Origin: Hofstenia miamia
Taxonomy: Eukaryota > Xenacoelomorpha > Acoela
NCBI GenBank assembly: GCA_004352715.1
Contig: SCFE01000039.1
Coordinates: 1,627,966-1,691,965 of the forward strand
Reading direction: 5' to 3'
DNA length: 64,000 bases
Numbering within the stretch: position 1 is the stretch's first letter; each line of letters begins with the position of its first letter. The position numbers and the translations under genes were made by a program. Of this stretch, positions 47,130 to 59,329 are shown piece by piece. The notes beneath the pieces were generated by a model. It made no database searches. It saw only the letters and a program-made list of their open reading frames with translations, and had not been told where the DNA came from.

Positions 47130-49213
47130 TTTAACTAAATTATTATTTTAGCAAACTTGAAAATTTAAATCAATAATGTGTTTCTATCCCTATATCTTAA
47201 TTGGTATTTTTATTTATTCTCTTCGCCAAGGGGGCACTCTCCCTTCTCAGATGTTCATATCAATAATGTTCCTCCTCATTACTTGTGCAACTCTGAAAAC
47301 ACCATTCATATGTGGTTGTTAAAACATAAAACAGCCAATGACACAAGAAGCAAAAAAAGGAAAACTGAAAGAAAAAGACCTAAATGCAATACAACGTTTT
47401 TTTGTAGAAGTTTTCAATTTAAATATAGAATTTAACAATTATTATATTATATTTAAAATTTACTTATGTTATTAACTAAGAAATCAAACCGTTAACCAAT
47501 AGTGTCATGCTAGAATTATACTACAATTAAAAAATTTTGATTTATACTTTAATGTTTAAAATCAAGAGCTTCCTTGTTAAAATTTTGCCAAACGACCACT
47601 AGGGCTGATTTCCATATCCCAACTCGCAAAGTCCGACATCCCCATGTAAGTCTTTCCAACTTTGTTAAGCTTGCATTTGACTGCACTGAAAAAATATCTA
47701 TGAATAATGTTTTTGATTGACTTTTATTGCAGAAGACAAGTTACTTTTCCTATTTGAAATATTTTGAAATTTCATTAGGCCTTTGTTTGAACAATTTTAA
47801 TTTATAAAAATTCTAAATCAATAGTTTTAGTAGACATTGATAAACTGTCCTTTGCATAAATTAGTAGGAACTTTTGTTTTTCTAATTCATTTAAGGAAAA
47901 ATCGTAAAGTATACTTCTAATTGAAAAAAATCCTATTTGCAAATACTTCAAGCGCAAATTTCATCATTGCATGAATGGGTCCAACTCCATAGATGTGTCC
48001 ATGCAAAAGGTTTTCAATATTTCTTATAAAGTTGTTCAAAAATTTTCACAAATGGCTTTGTTATTGTTACTTAAGCGTAACACTAGTAGAAATACGGTCA
48101 AAAGTGCGACAGATGTACTCGTGATGGACATCTATGTACATGTAGAGACATGAGCATGTGAAATAAATCTTGACTGGCACATATGTACGTCAACATCCAT
48201 TCCCAAAAACGAATAAATTTAGCCTGTTGATTTGAAGTTTAGCAATAGAATGATCGCAAAACATTTCGAAAACTGATTGCTGGGCATATCAAGACTTTGT
48301 CAAACATAAATTTCATTTGCATTTCAAAATTAAATGAAGAAAATTCATAGCATTTACTTTCATATGCAGATGTTGGGAGTTGCAGCACAAATTTCATCAA
48401 CTTTTCTCCAAAAATGTGATTTCATAGATTACTAAAGTTTGAAGAAAGAATACTAAGGGCATTAACAAAATTCTAGCAATTAGGATTAGACAGGGGCTTT
48501 CTACTACAAATTTGGGCTGATTTTTACCAAAAAATAATTGAAGGGATAGTATCTCTGCCCTAATTTTGACACTGGTAAGCTCAATATCAACTTTAGGATT
48601 AATTTTTTCTTGTATTGATTTGGAAAATGATGCTATATTATTGATATTTTAAGCCAAATAAAATGTTTATTGATGAGCACGTTAAAAAATAACATTTTTT
48701 CAATACTTCCCATTACTAAGAATGTCTAGTAAAATAGCTTACAAATTGCTTTGCGACGCATTTGGGTTGTTCACATTTCTTCAAGTATATCAATGCAAAT
48801 ATATTTATTAAGCGTATGAAGAGAGTTGTAGCTATTTAATTAATCCACTGCCCTTTATATTTGTGAGATATAGTCATAAAAGAAATTGTAAAGAAATTAT
48901 AAAGCACCAAATTATAACATGTGTGGTAGAAGGGCATAAACTAAATCCTGACAGGATCTCCTCAGTTCTAAAAACAACATTACAACACTGGTTTAAGGTT
49001 AAGCAAACAAAATGAAATATTGTCAAACTTTCTTCAAGCAGTTTATTTCAACTAGTCATATCACACAGCAATGCTTTTTGAAGCACTTTTAAAATTGTCA
49101 AATTTAAATTCATGATTTCATGATTTACAAACTTACTGAGATACACATGTATTTTAAGAGTATAGTAAATTAAATTTGTATGCATAAAATACCCATTGTA
49201 ATTGGAAGTCATG
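47127..49213. other. Non-coding DNA, 2 kb
   Basis: An 85-codon frame at 47178-47435 and a 60-codon frame at 47971-48153 have no recognisable motif. No RNA gene or repeat end seen. Confidence 0.4.
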
Positions 49214-49235
49214 TATATATATATATATATATATT
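49214..49235. repeat. (AT)n microsatellite
   Basis: Short AT run. Confidence 0.85.
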
Positions 49236-49357
49236 ATTTTAAAATAAAATATAATTTTAAACACTTATATGATATTAGACCGGATTTGGTAGATAATCTA
49301 TTTTTATCAGTGAAATTTTAAAGTTAAGCTTAATATTAAGATGAATAATGTTAGAAT

Positions 49358-49647
49358 CAGGCTTGTCCACGAACGAGCTTTTAGCAAGCCGAGCAGAGCT
49401 TGTACACAGTATTTGATATACAACGCGCCCAAAACGAGCTTTTTTAGGCAAAGAAAATGTATAGTTTTGGTTGTTAATTCGATTATGCCAATTTTTCTTA
49501 TTTTTTCATTCAGTATGTTTTTCTTATAATCATATTTAAGAAATGATTATTAAATAATAAGAAAAACAATGTAAATAATTACTTGAAAGATTGAAAGATT
49601 ACATGAGGCGAAAAAAGCTTGAAAAGTTTGGCTTTTTGACAAGTCTG
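49358..49647. mobile_element. hAT-type MITE, 290 bp
   Basis: Ends CAGGCTTGTC (left) and GACAAGTCTG (right; reverse complement CAGACTTGTC, 9 of 10 matching). Flanked by GTTAGAAT (49350-49357) and ATTAGAAT (49648-49655), 7 of 8 identical. Repeated (A)CGAGCTTTT motifs inside the left end. Confidence 0.75.
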
Positions 49648-49679
49648 ATTAGAATAATTTAATAGTTTACTTTTATCTA

Positions 49680-50130
49680 TTGTTTCATTGATTTTAAATC
49701 CTTCTCCTATTGTTCTAAATTTTGTTTTTATTATAATTTTAACATTTTCATATTTTCGTTTAATGTTGATAGCGTAATGTTTCTGATCTTAAGTGGCCTT
49801 TCATAAGTTCTTTGATTCTTACTCCCATGTAGAGATGTACTCGAGGGGATCCTCAGAAGAGCACCTTGTTAAATTCGATTGGGAACCCTTTCTTCTTAAG
49901 GATATATTATGGTTTGGGGTAACTTATTTTATTTGTTGAGAGATTAAGCTTTGTCAAAAATAATATATAATTGAATGCTTAAATTTGAAGCCCTTTTTAA
50001 TTACTTAGAAGTACAGCCCGGCTCCCATATCTCTTTTCATATCAGCGATGTATGAGTTATCACACCCACCACATTGATATTTGTATACGACTGGGATTCG
50101 AAAGACAATGGAAGTACGTCTTTTTTAAAA
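49680..50130 (-). pseudogene. Penelope-like GIY-YIG endonuclease remnant, split by an insertion
   Basis: Minus strand: VVYKYQCGGCDNSYIADMKRD (about 50035-50110), then an insertion of 192 bp, then MGVRIKELMKGHLRSETLR (about 49775-49828). Without the insert this is the same Cys-pair, YI, and RIKEH..GHLRSE pattern as in the PLE at 7.0-7.2 kb. No RT domain is left. Confidence 0.7.
49829..50020. mobile_element. 192-bp hAT-like MITE nested in the PLE remnant
   Basis: Flanked by ACTCCCAT (49821-49828) and GCTCCCAT (50021-50028). The left end GTAGAGATGTACTCGAG and the reverse complement of the right end CGGGCTGTACTTC share a TGTACT core. It interrupts the GIY-YIG remnant precisely at the duplication. 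Confidence 0.65.
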
Positions 50131-50269
50131 ATGTTTGATATTTTAAAAGACGCTATTGTTGGTATAATTTTCATATTAAATGCTTTTCATTTCGCGCTTA
50201 GATTTCCTGCATGTCAATTGGAATGGGCACTTAAAGCTGTAGATGTATCAAATTTTTATTCATAGCTAT

Positions 50270-51380
50270 TTACTCGTATTAGAAAGTAAGGTAGACCGTG
50301 TGAATCTGACATATTTTGTACGAAGCCTGTATAGACAGCCATTACTAATACTAACTGTAGAGAAACACTAATTCTTCATATTATAAACTAAACTCATATA
50401 ATGACATAAGTTTTGTATTCCAATGCTTGGTTTCTAGTTCTCTGCAGTCTAGATATCTCAGCCCCGTAGATTGCGTATATTATGTAAAGCTTGGAAAAGA
50501 AGCCGATCAAAAAATTTAAAAGAAATATTATAATTTATAGAAGATAGCTAAATGATCTATTTTACATTCTTGATAATGAAGAAATTGTTAATTTAATGGT
50601 TGATGATCTCAAAGTATTACGTACAAACATTATGTTTGCGTATCGTATATCAAAAGACAAGGCAGATTTTTTGGACCATCATTCGTCCTGATTCCTACCA
50701 TCGGAGTGTGACAAAGAAAGTATTAAGGGGCGATTGCTGAATTTTTTAAAATATATTTACATACAAGTGAATTTATCTCGATAGTAGTTAATTTTTTAAA
50801 ATCACTAATGAAAATTGGACACAGAAAATACTTTCTACTAGGCCAATACTATAGATTAATAGACTATTAAAAATATGGGATGGTCTTACATTTTAAGCAA
50901 AAAATAAAATATGAAAATAATAAATTTTAAAAAAGCAACAAAATTGACATATGTAAAGGATATGAAAATTAAACTCTGTAATAAAATTCTTTTGTACTTT
51001 TAGACTTCCTTAAAGAAATTACTTACTAGTTCAAAGTTCGGTATTACATAGACACTAGAATTATTTGTATCGAATTATTACATTTCGAATATTCGATTTT
51101 TAAGCAAGTATGCACCATAATATAATGTGTGTTCTTGATGTAAAGTTGTAGCTGGTTGACATCCACCAATTTATTCATAAAAATAAAAAGTACAAAAGGG
51201 AAAACGTTTGCTGACAATATCTTCAGTCTTTGGTTTCCTAAATATATTTAAGTAATATTTAAGTGTGGTTGCTAACTACTAGAAACTGTTAGGGCCTGTA
51301 ATCAGAAATTGTTTTTTGTAATCAGAACCTGAAATACCTGAGGATCTAAATGCTTTTTATTTAAAATCAATAGAGTATCT
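50270..51380. other. Upstream region of the F-box gene
   Basis: No gene; AT-rich. No TATA/Inr arrangement that can be singled out in such AT-rich DNA. Confidence 0.4.
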
Positions 51381-51394
51381 TTTAGTTTGTAAAC
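51368..51394 (+). promoter_or_regulatory. Splice-acceptor-like site 9 nt before the F-box gene ATG
   Basis: AATAGAGTATCTTTTAG with AG at 51384-51385, ATG at 51395. A second AATCTTAG (AG at 51470-51471) lies 13 nt before the internal in-frame ATG at 51485. Confidence 0.45.
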
Positions 51395-52951
51395 ATGTAT
51401 AAACGCAACATGCATTTTGTTGTATTTGTGCTCCAACTAGCAGAACAACTACTAGTTATTCAAAATCTTAGACGGTCGTTAACGATGAGCATTTCTACGA
51501 CAAGTGATGTTCCCATGGAAATTTCCACATATGAACAAACACTTCTGCCTGATTATCTAATGTTGAAAATCTTCCAGTATTTTTCTCAAGAAGAGCTCTG
51601 TCAGCCAATTTCCCAAGTTTGCAAGCATTGGTATGTACTAAGCTGTAGCAATGAATTTTGGAAAAAGATTTATGTTGAAGGTACTATTTCCTTTCAAATG
51701 TTATTTAAAAACACAGATAATCCTACTGATGTACAATACATATACGGTGGTTATAAGCAAAGACTAAGCAACATTTTCCACTACAATCCAAATAATATTT
51801 CCTTCTTGTTATTGAGACATTGTGACCTCACTGATGAACGTTTCAAATTTATTTCGAATCTCAAGCAACTACAGGAACTAATAATATATGTTGATCCAAA
51901 TACATGTGAAAATTTTACAGATGAATCTATCATTCACATTGCTGAGCATTTGCAAGGATTAAAGCGGTTGTGTATACATGACCACTTTACCTTAACCGAT
52001 CAATCCCTGTTTGCAATTAGTACTTTATCCAATTTACGTGATCTAGACATTTCGTGTCTGGATATTACAGATAATGGGCTCTCTTACATGTCAAAGAACC
52101 TTGTAAGCCTATCAAGTTTGACAATGGACAATGACAATTCGTATTTAACTCGCACTGAGATTTCGTCGCTTCATGGTTTTCGAAATTTAACTCGGGTTGA
52201 ATTTACTTTGCTTGAGCCCTCTTCCGAAAGAGCGTTTTCAGAACTAATAAAAAACAACGGCAATCTCAGGATCGTGAGACTCATGGATTGTGAGTTATCA
52301 GGGGAATTCATTTATCAACCGCATCGCTTGAGGCATTTGGACATGATATTTTGTCAAAGACTCAAAAGAAAATTTTACAAGTACTTTCAAAAAGAGATTG
52401 CAAAGTTGGATTATTTCCGCGTTTCCATAAACGGAGAATGTGATTATTATATTACTTTCCCATATGTGCAGGAACTGGCAGTATGTATATATCCAAGCAG
52501 TGGTGACTTAGATCTTTCAAATACCCTCGCGAAGTATAAATTTCTAAAATCACCTAACCTTACTAAGTTGGACATTTGGTTTGGTGAAGATAATATTGAC
52601 CAATCTTGCCTAGAAGTAGTTTTAGCAAATTGTAGAAATTTAACATATCTATCTATTGGGAGCGTGTACTTTTCAGATTCTGAGAAGTTGAACCTGACGG
52701 TAAGTCCCAACATTGAAACATTTTCTGCTCATAGTTTTGGAAATGTAGATATTTTGATGTTTTGGAAGCTAGGTGCTGCTCTTCCAAATTTAATAGAGGC
52801 CGAATTTATTGAAGTTAGGAATGTAACACCGCCGATGGCTGAGGCTTTTCGTAGTCAATGTCGCTATCTTCTAAAATTGAATTTTGAAAGTTATCCTTTA
52901 CCCCCTTCAAAAAGACGTATTATGGATCGTCTAAATGACAGTATTTTATAA
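51395..52951 (+). CDS. F-box / leucine-rich-repeat protein (FBXL-like), intronless
   Basis: An intact 518-codon frame without introns. An F-box lies at residues about 50-95 (LLPDYLMLKIFQYFSQEELC then VCKHWYVLSCSNEFWKKIY), followed by leucine-rich repeats from about residue 130 to the C-terminus (LLLRHCDLTDERFKFISNL, LRDLDISCLDITDNGLSYM, LTKLDIWFGEDN, LTYLSIGSVYF). F-box/LRR proteins are substrate receptors of SCF ubiquitin ligases: the F-box binds SKP1 and the repeats bind the target. The target is not known and I cannot assign a specific FBXL orthologue. The first ATG adds about 30 hydrophobic residues (HFVVFVLQLAEQLLVI); the ATG at 51485 (MSISTTSDVP) may be the true start. A polyadenylation signal follows at 53101. 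The absence of introns could reflect a retrocopy, but the frame shows no decay. Confidence 0.88.
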   Translation: MYKRNMHFVVFVLQLAEQLLVIQNLRRSLTMSISTTSDVPMEISTYEQTLLPDYLMLKIFQYFSQEELCQPISQVCKHWYVLSCSNEFWKKIYVEGTISFQMLFKNTDNPTDVQYIYGGYKQRLSNIFHYNPNNISFLLLRHCDLTDERFKFISNLKQLQELIIYVDPNTCENFTDESIIHIAEHLQGLKRLCIHDHFTLTDQSLFAISTLSNLRDLDISCLDITDNGLSYMSKNLVSLSSLTMDNDNSYLTRTEISSLHGFRNLTRVEFTLLEPSSERAFSELIKNNGNLRIVRLMDCELSGEFIYQPHRLRHLDMIFCQRLKRKFYKYFQKEIAKLDYFRVSINGECDYYITFPYVQELAVCIYPSSGDLDLSNTLAKYKFLKSPNLTKLDIWFGEDNIDQSCLEVVLANCRNLTYLSIGSVYFSDSEKLNLTVSPNIETFSAHSFGNVDILMFWKLGAALPNLIEAEFIEVRNVTPPMAEAFRSQCRYLLKLNFESYPLPPSKRRIMDRLNDSIL

Positions 52952-53100
52952 GTAGATGTAATTTTGTCTGCAATGATGAATATACATGACACATTTCTAA
53001 AATTATTAATATAGGTGACGCATTATGTAGTCGTACGTATATTAGGGTAATAACTTTAATATCTGATTTTGTAAATTCTTTGTGAATGCATTTTTACTAT

Positions 53101-53106
53101 AATAAA
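53101..53106 (+). terminator. AATAAA, probable poly(A) signal of the F-box gene
   Basis: AATAAA 150 nt downstream of the stop, followed by T-rich sequence (TTTTCCTTTCCC). Confidence 0.6.
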
Positions 53107-53160
53107 GGAACGCAATTTTCCTTTCCCTATTCGAGAAAAAAGCTTTTCTTCTAAAGAGAA

Positions 53161-53178
53161 GAGCCGGCAATAGCCGGC
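53161..53178 (+). other. GC-rich perfect hairpin downstream of the F-box gene
   Basis: AGCCGGC-AATA-GCCGGCT: a 7-bp stem of mostly G-C pairs with a 4-nt loop in otherwise AT-rich DNA, about 60 nt after the AATAAA. Confidence 0.7.
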
Positions 53179-53389
53179 TTATCATTAAATATCCCAGTAA
53201 ATTTTGGCTTCTTAAACGTTAAATGCACATGCATGAACTGTTTTTAAAGATCACTTAAAATAGTTTGTCAACTTACATACTTAAGCAGTACTAACATAGC
53301 GTACTATATATTCCAATTAAGATATCTGGATCTTCGAAAGATAATAATTTGCTGTACTTAAACGTATTTACTTACACATCTATTTCATT

Positions 53390-53392
<3 letters not shown>

Positions 53393-53420
<28 letters not shown>
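53393..53420. repeat. (AT)n microsatellite
   Basis: AT run directly left of a MITE-like element. Confidence 0.9.
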
Positions 53421-53432
53421 TGCGCCAATATG

Positions 53433-53854
53433 CAGTGCTGGGGGAATTATGATATGACAATCGATTAGGTTTTGAGTAGTCACACGATTAATCGAATGAT
53501 TAAATTAATCAAGGTTTATACTTTTAAATTACTTAAAATACACATCAAATGTTTTGCTGTTACCAGTGACAATTATAATATATTTCTTAACTAGCAAAGA
53601 GTTACTGTACTGTAATAAAGCAAGAAAGCAAATATCTAAGGTAAACATTTTACTTGAAATATATTAAAGTTAAATAGAGTATATAAAATTTCACTAATGT
53701 AAGAGCTTAACAGCATGAATTATGATTACATTTAAAAGTGAATATTTACTCATTTTCCCTGAATTCAATATCATAATTTTCAAATATTAAGTTTAAGCAA
53801 TAATCGATGATTGTGCGATTAATTGATCAATTCGATTAATCGCGTACAGCGCTC
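53433..53854. mobile_element. hAT-like MITE, about 422 bp
   Basis: Left end CAGTGCTG; right end CAGCGCTC (reverse complement GAGCGCTG). Subterminal CGATTAATCGA motifs are present in both arms (53491-53502 and 53831-53843). Flanks CCAATATG and AAAATGTG agree at only 5 of 8 positions, so the target duplication is decayed or the ends are slightly off. Confidence 0.5.
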
Positions 53855-53877
53855 AAAATGTGTAGAATAAAGAAAAA

Positions 53878-54153
53878 TTACATTTTTGGAAATTGATTAA
53901 TATAATTTGGAAATACTAAAGATTGAATTAGATTTTTGTTTGTGAACATTTTACTCCTTATTTGTACACCACAGTACTTATGATAAATATTGTACTGTAC
54001 ATTGCCATTACCTATACACGACTTTTTGCATATTCTGCAGCTTACTAAATCCTTTAGTTCTTTCATTTTGTAAAAAACTATTTTAATGTTCTCTATTGTA
54101 TCATTAGTATATAAATTTACGTTGCAATAAATAAAATCATATTGAAAAAACAA
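53878..54153 (-). pseudogene. Cys-rich frame, possible GIY-YIG (PLE) remnant
   Basis: Minus-strand frame containing CRICKKSCIGNGNVQYN, then YHKYCGVQIRSKMFTN. C-x2-C-K-K-S-x-I-G followed by a (G)VxIR segment resembles the Cys-pair plus GIY-YIG endonuclease of Penelope-like elements (compare CKKSYIGET at 7.1 kb), but there is no adjacent RT and the match is short. It could also be an unrelated small zinc-binding protein. Confidence 0.3.
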
Positions 54154-54159
54154 AAAGTT

Positions 54160-57100
54160 GTTTAAAAGTGAGTGCAGATTTTAGAAAGCATACAAAGTAT
54201 AAACTGAACGACGAATTGAAAAAATGTGAATCGTGAATATACTTGCTGGAAGACTTCAATGCTTCTGTTTGTAATTATGTGTCTGAGTGGTAAGTGGCTT
54301 AAGTTAGCCCTAAACAACACTGGCATTTTAACAATTTGTGATAGTTTTTACAAAAAATTTTTAATTGCTCGTAACTCACTACGGCATGACGATTTCTGAC
54401 TTTGTACAGGCGCCACCTGACGGGGCTTGTGTATTAGTCTATTGAAATAAAACAAAGTAGTTGGGCTTAGTTGCTGTTGCCATGGTTCTTGGACCGTTTT
54501 TTTATCTTAACACTTGTAATGGAAAGTCTTTGAATGTTTTTGCGAACGTCGGATATTCAATTGAAAAAAATCAATATTTTAATGTATTTCAAATACAAGA
54601 AGGAATAATTTTTGTGACCATTTTCACCCACAGACGTGTTTAAGTCCCAGGGTTTCAAATGTCATAATAGGCTTGGGGAAAATTGTTTGAGAATTTGAAT
54701 ATGGTTGATGACTTCAAGGTCACAATAGGTTGTTTGTGGTTAACCGGGTGTAGAATTTAGAATCTTAGTACATAGAAGATGAAAATTGCCATCACAGCAA
54801 TGTGATGAATTTATTAAGTTTCATACTCATAGTTTGCCATTAATATAGCTGGCAGTGTAAAACAACTAATAGATCATTTTAATGATCCAAACATTTTTTG
54901 CTGATAACTGCTTAAATGATTTGCAAAAACAACCCTTATATAACTTAAGTAGCTTTTTATTCTGTTTATCCTTGTACATTCTCTATGCTTACAGTCTGTA
55001 AATATTATTTACAATATATATATACAAATAGTGTACATAATATATGCAAACATATTACCAATCTAATGTATACAGATATGTACGAATAAAATAAGCAAAG
55101 CTAAAACAATTAAAATAAACAACAAAAAAATAATCACTTAAAAGTAGGAAACAAAAATGACATATTCTAATTATTTCGCCATATATTGCATACATAGCAC
55201 AATATTTCTAAGTAAAGAAATAATAAAATCTAAAACGCTGCTTAACCAATGAAGAAATTCCTTTGAATGAGCAGAAATGCCTTGAAATTGTAGTTTTTAG
55301 CAGGCACACCCGTAAAATTGGTCAAAACCGATTACCTCAGGTCTAAACAGTACATGACATTCTTTTTACTAATGTGAAGTCAAGCATCATTAGTCGAGTT
55401 CAGTTCCTTCCCCTTCTTAGGTTTTTGCACTAACGAAAACTCCTTCCAATTAAACTTTTTCTCCAACCTTTTAGGAATTTTGATTTTTGAAGCTCTTTAT
55501 GGTCATCAATTCTATTTTCCAATGATTTCGTAAATGTTTTCACTTTTTCCAATGCTGTATGAAATTGCGCTTTACTAACGTAGAAAAACTCACTTTCAAA
55601 AAATATAAGCGACAAATGGCACTGCATTGACAACCTACACCAAATTGCACTTCCTTTGGAAATGATCTCTCATAAAATATTTTTTATGATATCAAATAAA
55701 ATAAGTTGCCTCGTTTTTATCAAAACTTAACAAGTTGATATTTTATTGTACAAATTCATATAGCGATTCTCTAAAAAGTTCTAAGTTATATAATTTTGGG
55801 GTTTCTAAATGTAGATTTTGGAGCCGAACCTACCACTTTTGCATCTCCAATTCTGCCGTTACAGACATGTATTAGCTTTGAATGAATTAAGAATCAATAA
55901 AATTGGGTAAAGAATACCTTCTAGAGAAAAAGAATCCAAGAGCTTAAGATTTAGACGCAATGAAAGGAATACCAAATGATAGACTTCATTTGTTAACATA
56001 GTAGCAACAATGTCATCAAAATTATTATTATTTAGCAACTCGGTTCTACAACAAACAAAATGGTTTTTCAAACCAAAATACCTAGTCAACTAAAACTAAT
56101 CATAGGCGATGCCGAAGATGATATTTTTGCGGCTAAAATAGATATTTTGATTTTTTATTGGTATGTTTGTGAAAAATCAATGCAAACGCATTAATTGATC
56201 AATGATTTCTAATAGAATGGGTAAAACAGAGCATTCTGTACAAGAATTAATCACAGAGCTATACTTTGCGATAAAAAACGCAAAAATACAACATTGTATT
56301 CGTGCACAAATTTATGAAAATAACGATTATATGCAAAAAATTATAAGCATTTTATATAAAACCGAGTAACTTCTTATAGTGAGAAGCTTGATCGTAATAC
56401 ATGATTGCACAACTTTGCATTGAGAAGTTTGCCACAAACGCAAAAACAAATTTGCGTAATAACAAAGCGTTAACTGAGAAAGATTTGAGGTGAGAAAAGA
56501 GACTACTAATACTGTAGCAGACCTTGGACGCTATACAGACCATGGGCGCTTTATTGAGCTTGACAGCGAAAAATGAGTATATATAATTACTATCAACCGA
56601 AAATTGGCTTCAGTAATGAATATTTTGTATGGAACTTCTGATAAGGCCAAATGTTTAAAAACATTGTACACTCTCCTATGGACACAGTTTTCGATGAATT
56701 TAAATGATGACTTGAGAGGAGCTTTAGGAAAGCAGGGCGCAATTTGCTATGGTGATCGAGATTGGTTTGCGGGTAAGATAGATGCGGTAATTTTGTGCGA
56801 ATCAACCTTTAAGAAGAACTATTTTACAGTTTAACAATTGAAATTTGTTCAGAGATTTCTGAAACATCTGGGATTGTAGAATAGAAATGTTAGGTGTGTT
56901 TAATCCTTTGCCGTTTTGCAGCATTAATAGCTACCATAGAGTGAGATGATATTACAAGAGTAGAGTATACTCTCTCTTTCATTCTACGTAGGTCACCATT
57001 CTAAGAAACCTAAGCCCCTAAAGTTTGCAACATGACATAGTTTCTGGTAAAGAGTGACATCCTTAGGTCAAGGTAAGCTTTGTTGGAAATGTCAATAAAT

Positions 57101-58250
57101 GTTTTCTGCAGTGTTCCTCAAAGACAAGAAAAGCAACGCTAATTAGATAAAACTAGGACTTTATAAGATTATGGTAACGTTTGTGCCAATATTAGTGAAT
57201 ATCAATGAATCTAAAACATCGAAAACAAACACCATTTGAATTTCCAATCTTGTTTTTTGTCCCTCAGCACTTGGCAGATTACCCACATTTTTCAATAAAC
57301 TTTTGATTTGAACGTTATTATGCGCTTCATTAATTTTGAGCTTGTTATATTTCCACAAAAATAATCTTGAATATTTCATATCCAGACAACATATAGTTCA
57401 GTCAAAATTCAGGTTGTTTTCCGCTTGGTGCGCTACAGTAAATTTCTCATTGGTTACAACGCTGTTTAAAATAAATTTCAGTGAGATTCTATCACAGTGT
57501 AATACATTTAAGAGGTATGATTTTTAAAAAAAATTATCCATAATCTAAAGTCACATAGATTAAATTTTTCATTAGCAGACATAAATTATATATGTTAACT
57601 AAATAGGAAATTGAAATGGTGAATTTTATCATTGACAAAATTCTGTAAGGAATATGTAGCTTATTAATAGATTAGTTCTTAATTTTGTGCATTGTGTTTG
57701 AGATTTTATAGTCAAATTGACAACAAGACGAAGTAAATAGCCATGGACCTCGATGTATAAGGACATGACATGAATATTTCTTGTGTACCACTAGAGGTCG
57801 CAGTGTTTTTCGGAATACATGTCCTTCCTATCTCTTTCAAAATATTTATGAAACAACACCATTATCTTATGATTTTATTCTTTTAGTTTATCTCAATATT
57901 TCAAAGATCGCTTCTAATCGTAATTACCGCAAAATGTGCCCGGTCACCCAGTAAGCCCCGGCAAAATTGTAAAATAAATGTCCCGGTGATCTGATTTAGC
58001 CCAATTTTTTGAAATGTTGTTTGCAAGTTTTTGCGAACAATATGCTTTCATATGCATTGAAGTGAAGTAACACATCACACTACTCTTTGCCTCATTATAA
58101 TAATATAATACATTTTAAAGAGTAAAGAATTTGAAACAAAACAATCGTAATATGCTTTTAGAAGCAAAAATGCTAGCAATTCCAAATCCTACATTTGACT
58201 TATATCATTAAAAATATCAGTTTGTAAAAGATTAATCGATTTGCACAAAT
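54160..58250. other. 4 kb without a supported gene
   Basis: Only short frames (54461-54643 plus, 55430-55633 minus, 56604-56834 plus, 57161-57379 minus), none with a recognisable domain. 57935-58010 is a GC-richer patch with GTGCCCGGTCACCCAG and AAGCCCCGGC that looks like a repeat end. Confidence 0.4.
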
Positions 58251-58257
58251 AGTTAAA

Positions 58258-59320
58258 CAATGCAATACAATACAAAAAGACTTTATTGTTTATTAAGCAA
58301 ATAAATTTCACCATTTAACAAACTTTGGAAAAACTTAATATTTGTTATAAAGCTAATTCTTAGAATTGCATATAGTACAATTACACACTAAAAAATGAGA
58401 GCAAATATTATTAGATGCATAAAAATCAATAAATTGTTGCTTAAATAAATCTTTTAATTGCCTTTTAAATTTTGAAGATGCATCAATGAGATCAATATTT
58501 ATATTTAGATGGATGTAATTTGCTAATTTGTAATACGGCTAAAGAAGAAATTTTTCCGTTTTACTCTTCTTGTTAATTTTGCACTTAAAAAGTGTTTTAT
58601 CGTAGAGCAGTAGTCCTTGTTTCGGAACATACATGTAAACGTAGTCAAAAATATTAAAATCAATGTTATTAGTAAGCATACTATTAAATTAAATAAGATC
58701 AATTATTTGAAAATGCATTGAAAAAGGCAATAAATTCAGTTCAATTAATCTCTTCTTATTGTCAGTAATATTTATAATCCATTTCGAACAACGTTTTTTG
58801 TATTATTAAGGTTATTAATTATTACTAAGTAATTTTAAGTCGTCAGCAAATAAGAATGGAGTTGTAGCAAAACAGTAATTTGGCAAATCGTTTATAAAAA
58901 TTAAGAAAAATAAAGGAACAAGAACTGATACTTGAGGAACATCACTTGTTATATCGGCCTGATCTGATATTATGCCATTGAAAATTACTTTTTGTGTTCT
59001 TTTTGCAAGAGAAGACTAAATTAATTTTAATAAATTACTTCCAACTCCAATGTCTTTTAGTTTTTCTAGTAGAATTCTATGTGAAACCCTATCAAAGGTT
59101 TTTGAAAAGTCTAAATATAGAACAAAACTATCTATATTAGCATCAAAATTGTCATAAATATTTGATAAAAATAGAAACAATTGTGAAATAGTAGATCCAT
59201 TTTTCATAAATCCATGTTGTGATTTTGAAATATTTTCACGAACTACAGGATAAAGGTCGCTTAAGTATGATCTTTTCAAATATTAATGCTAGTTTTGGTA
59301 AGATGCTGTCTGTAATTTAT
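58258..59320 (-). mobile_element. Non-LTR retrotransposon (LINE, CR1/jockey-type) RT remnant
   Basis: Minus strand, N to C: ISKSQHGFMKNGSTISQLFL and VLYLDFSKTFDRVSHRILLE (motif A with Asp) at 59016-59279, then after a frame break SDVPQVSVLVPLFFLIFIND and LPNYCFATTPFLFADDLKLL (motif C with both Asp) at about 58830-58995, then a decayed C-terminal region with a Cys-rich stretch to about 58400. The 3' end (about 58258-58285) has AATAAAG followed by a TATTG-repeat tail, the kind of short repeat tail seen in CR1-like LINEs. Truncated at the 5' side and carrying stops; not active. Confidence 0.8.
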
Positions 59321-59329
59321 TACTTTTTT

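Noticed and set aside
56604-56834. 76-codon plus-strand frame
   Set aside because: No motif, overlapping frame on the other strand, no splice or start context.
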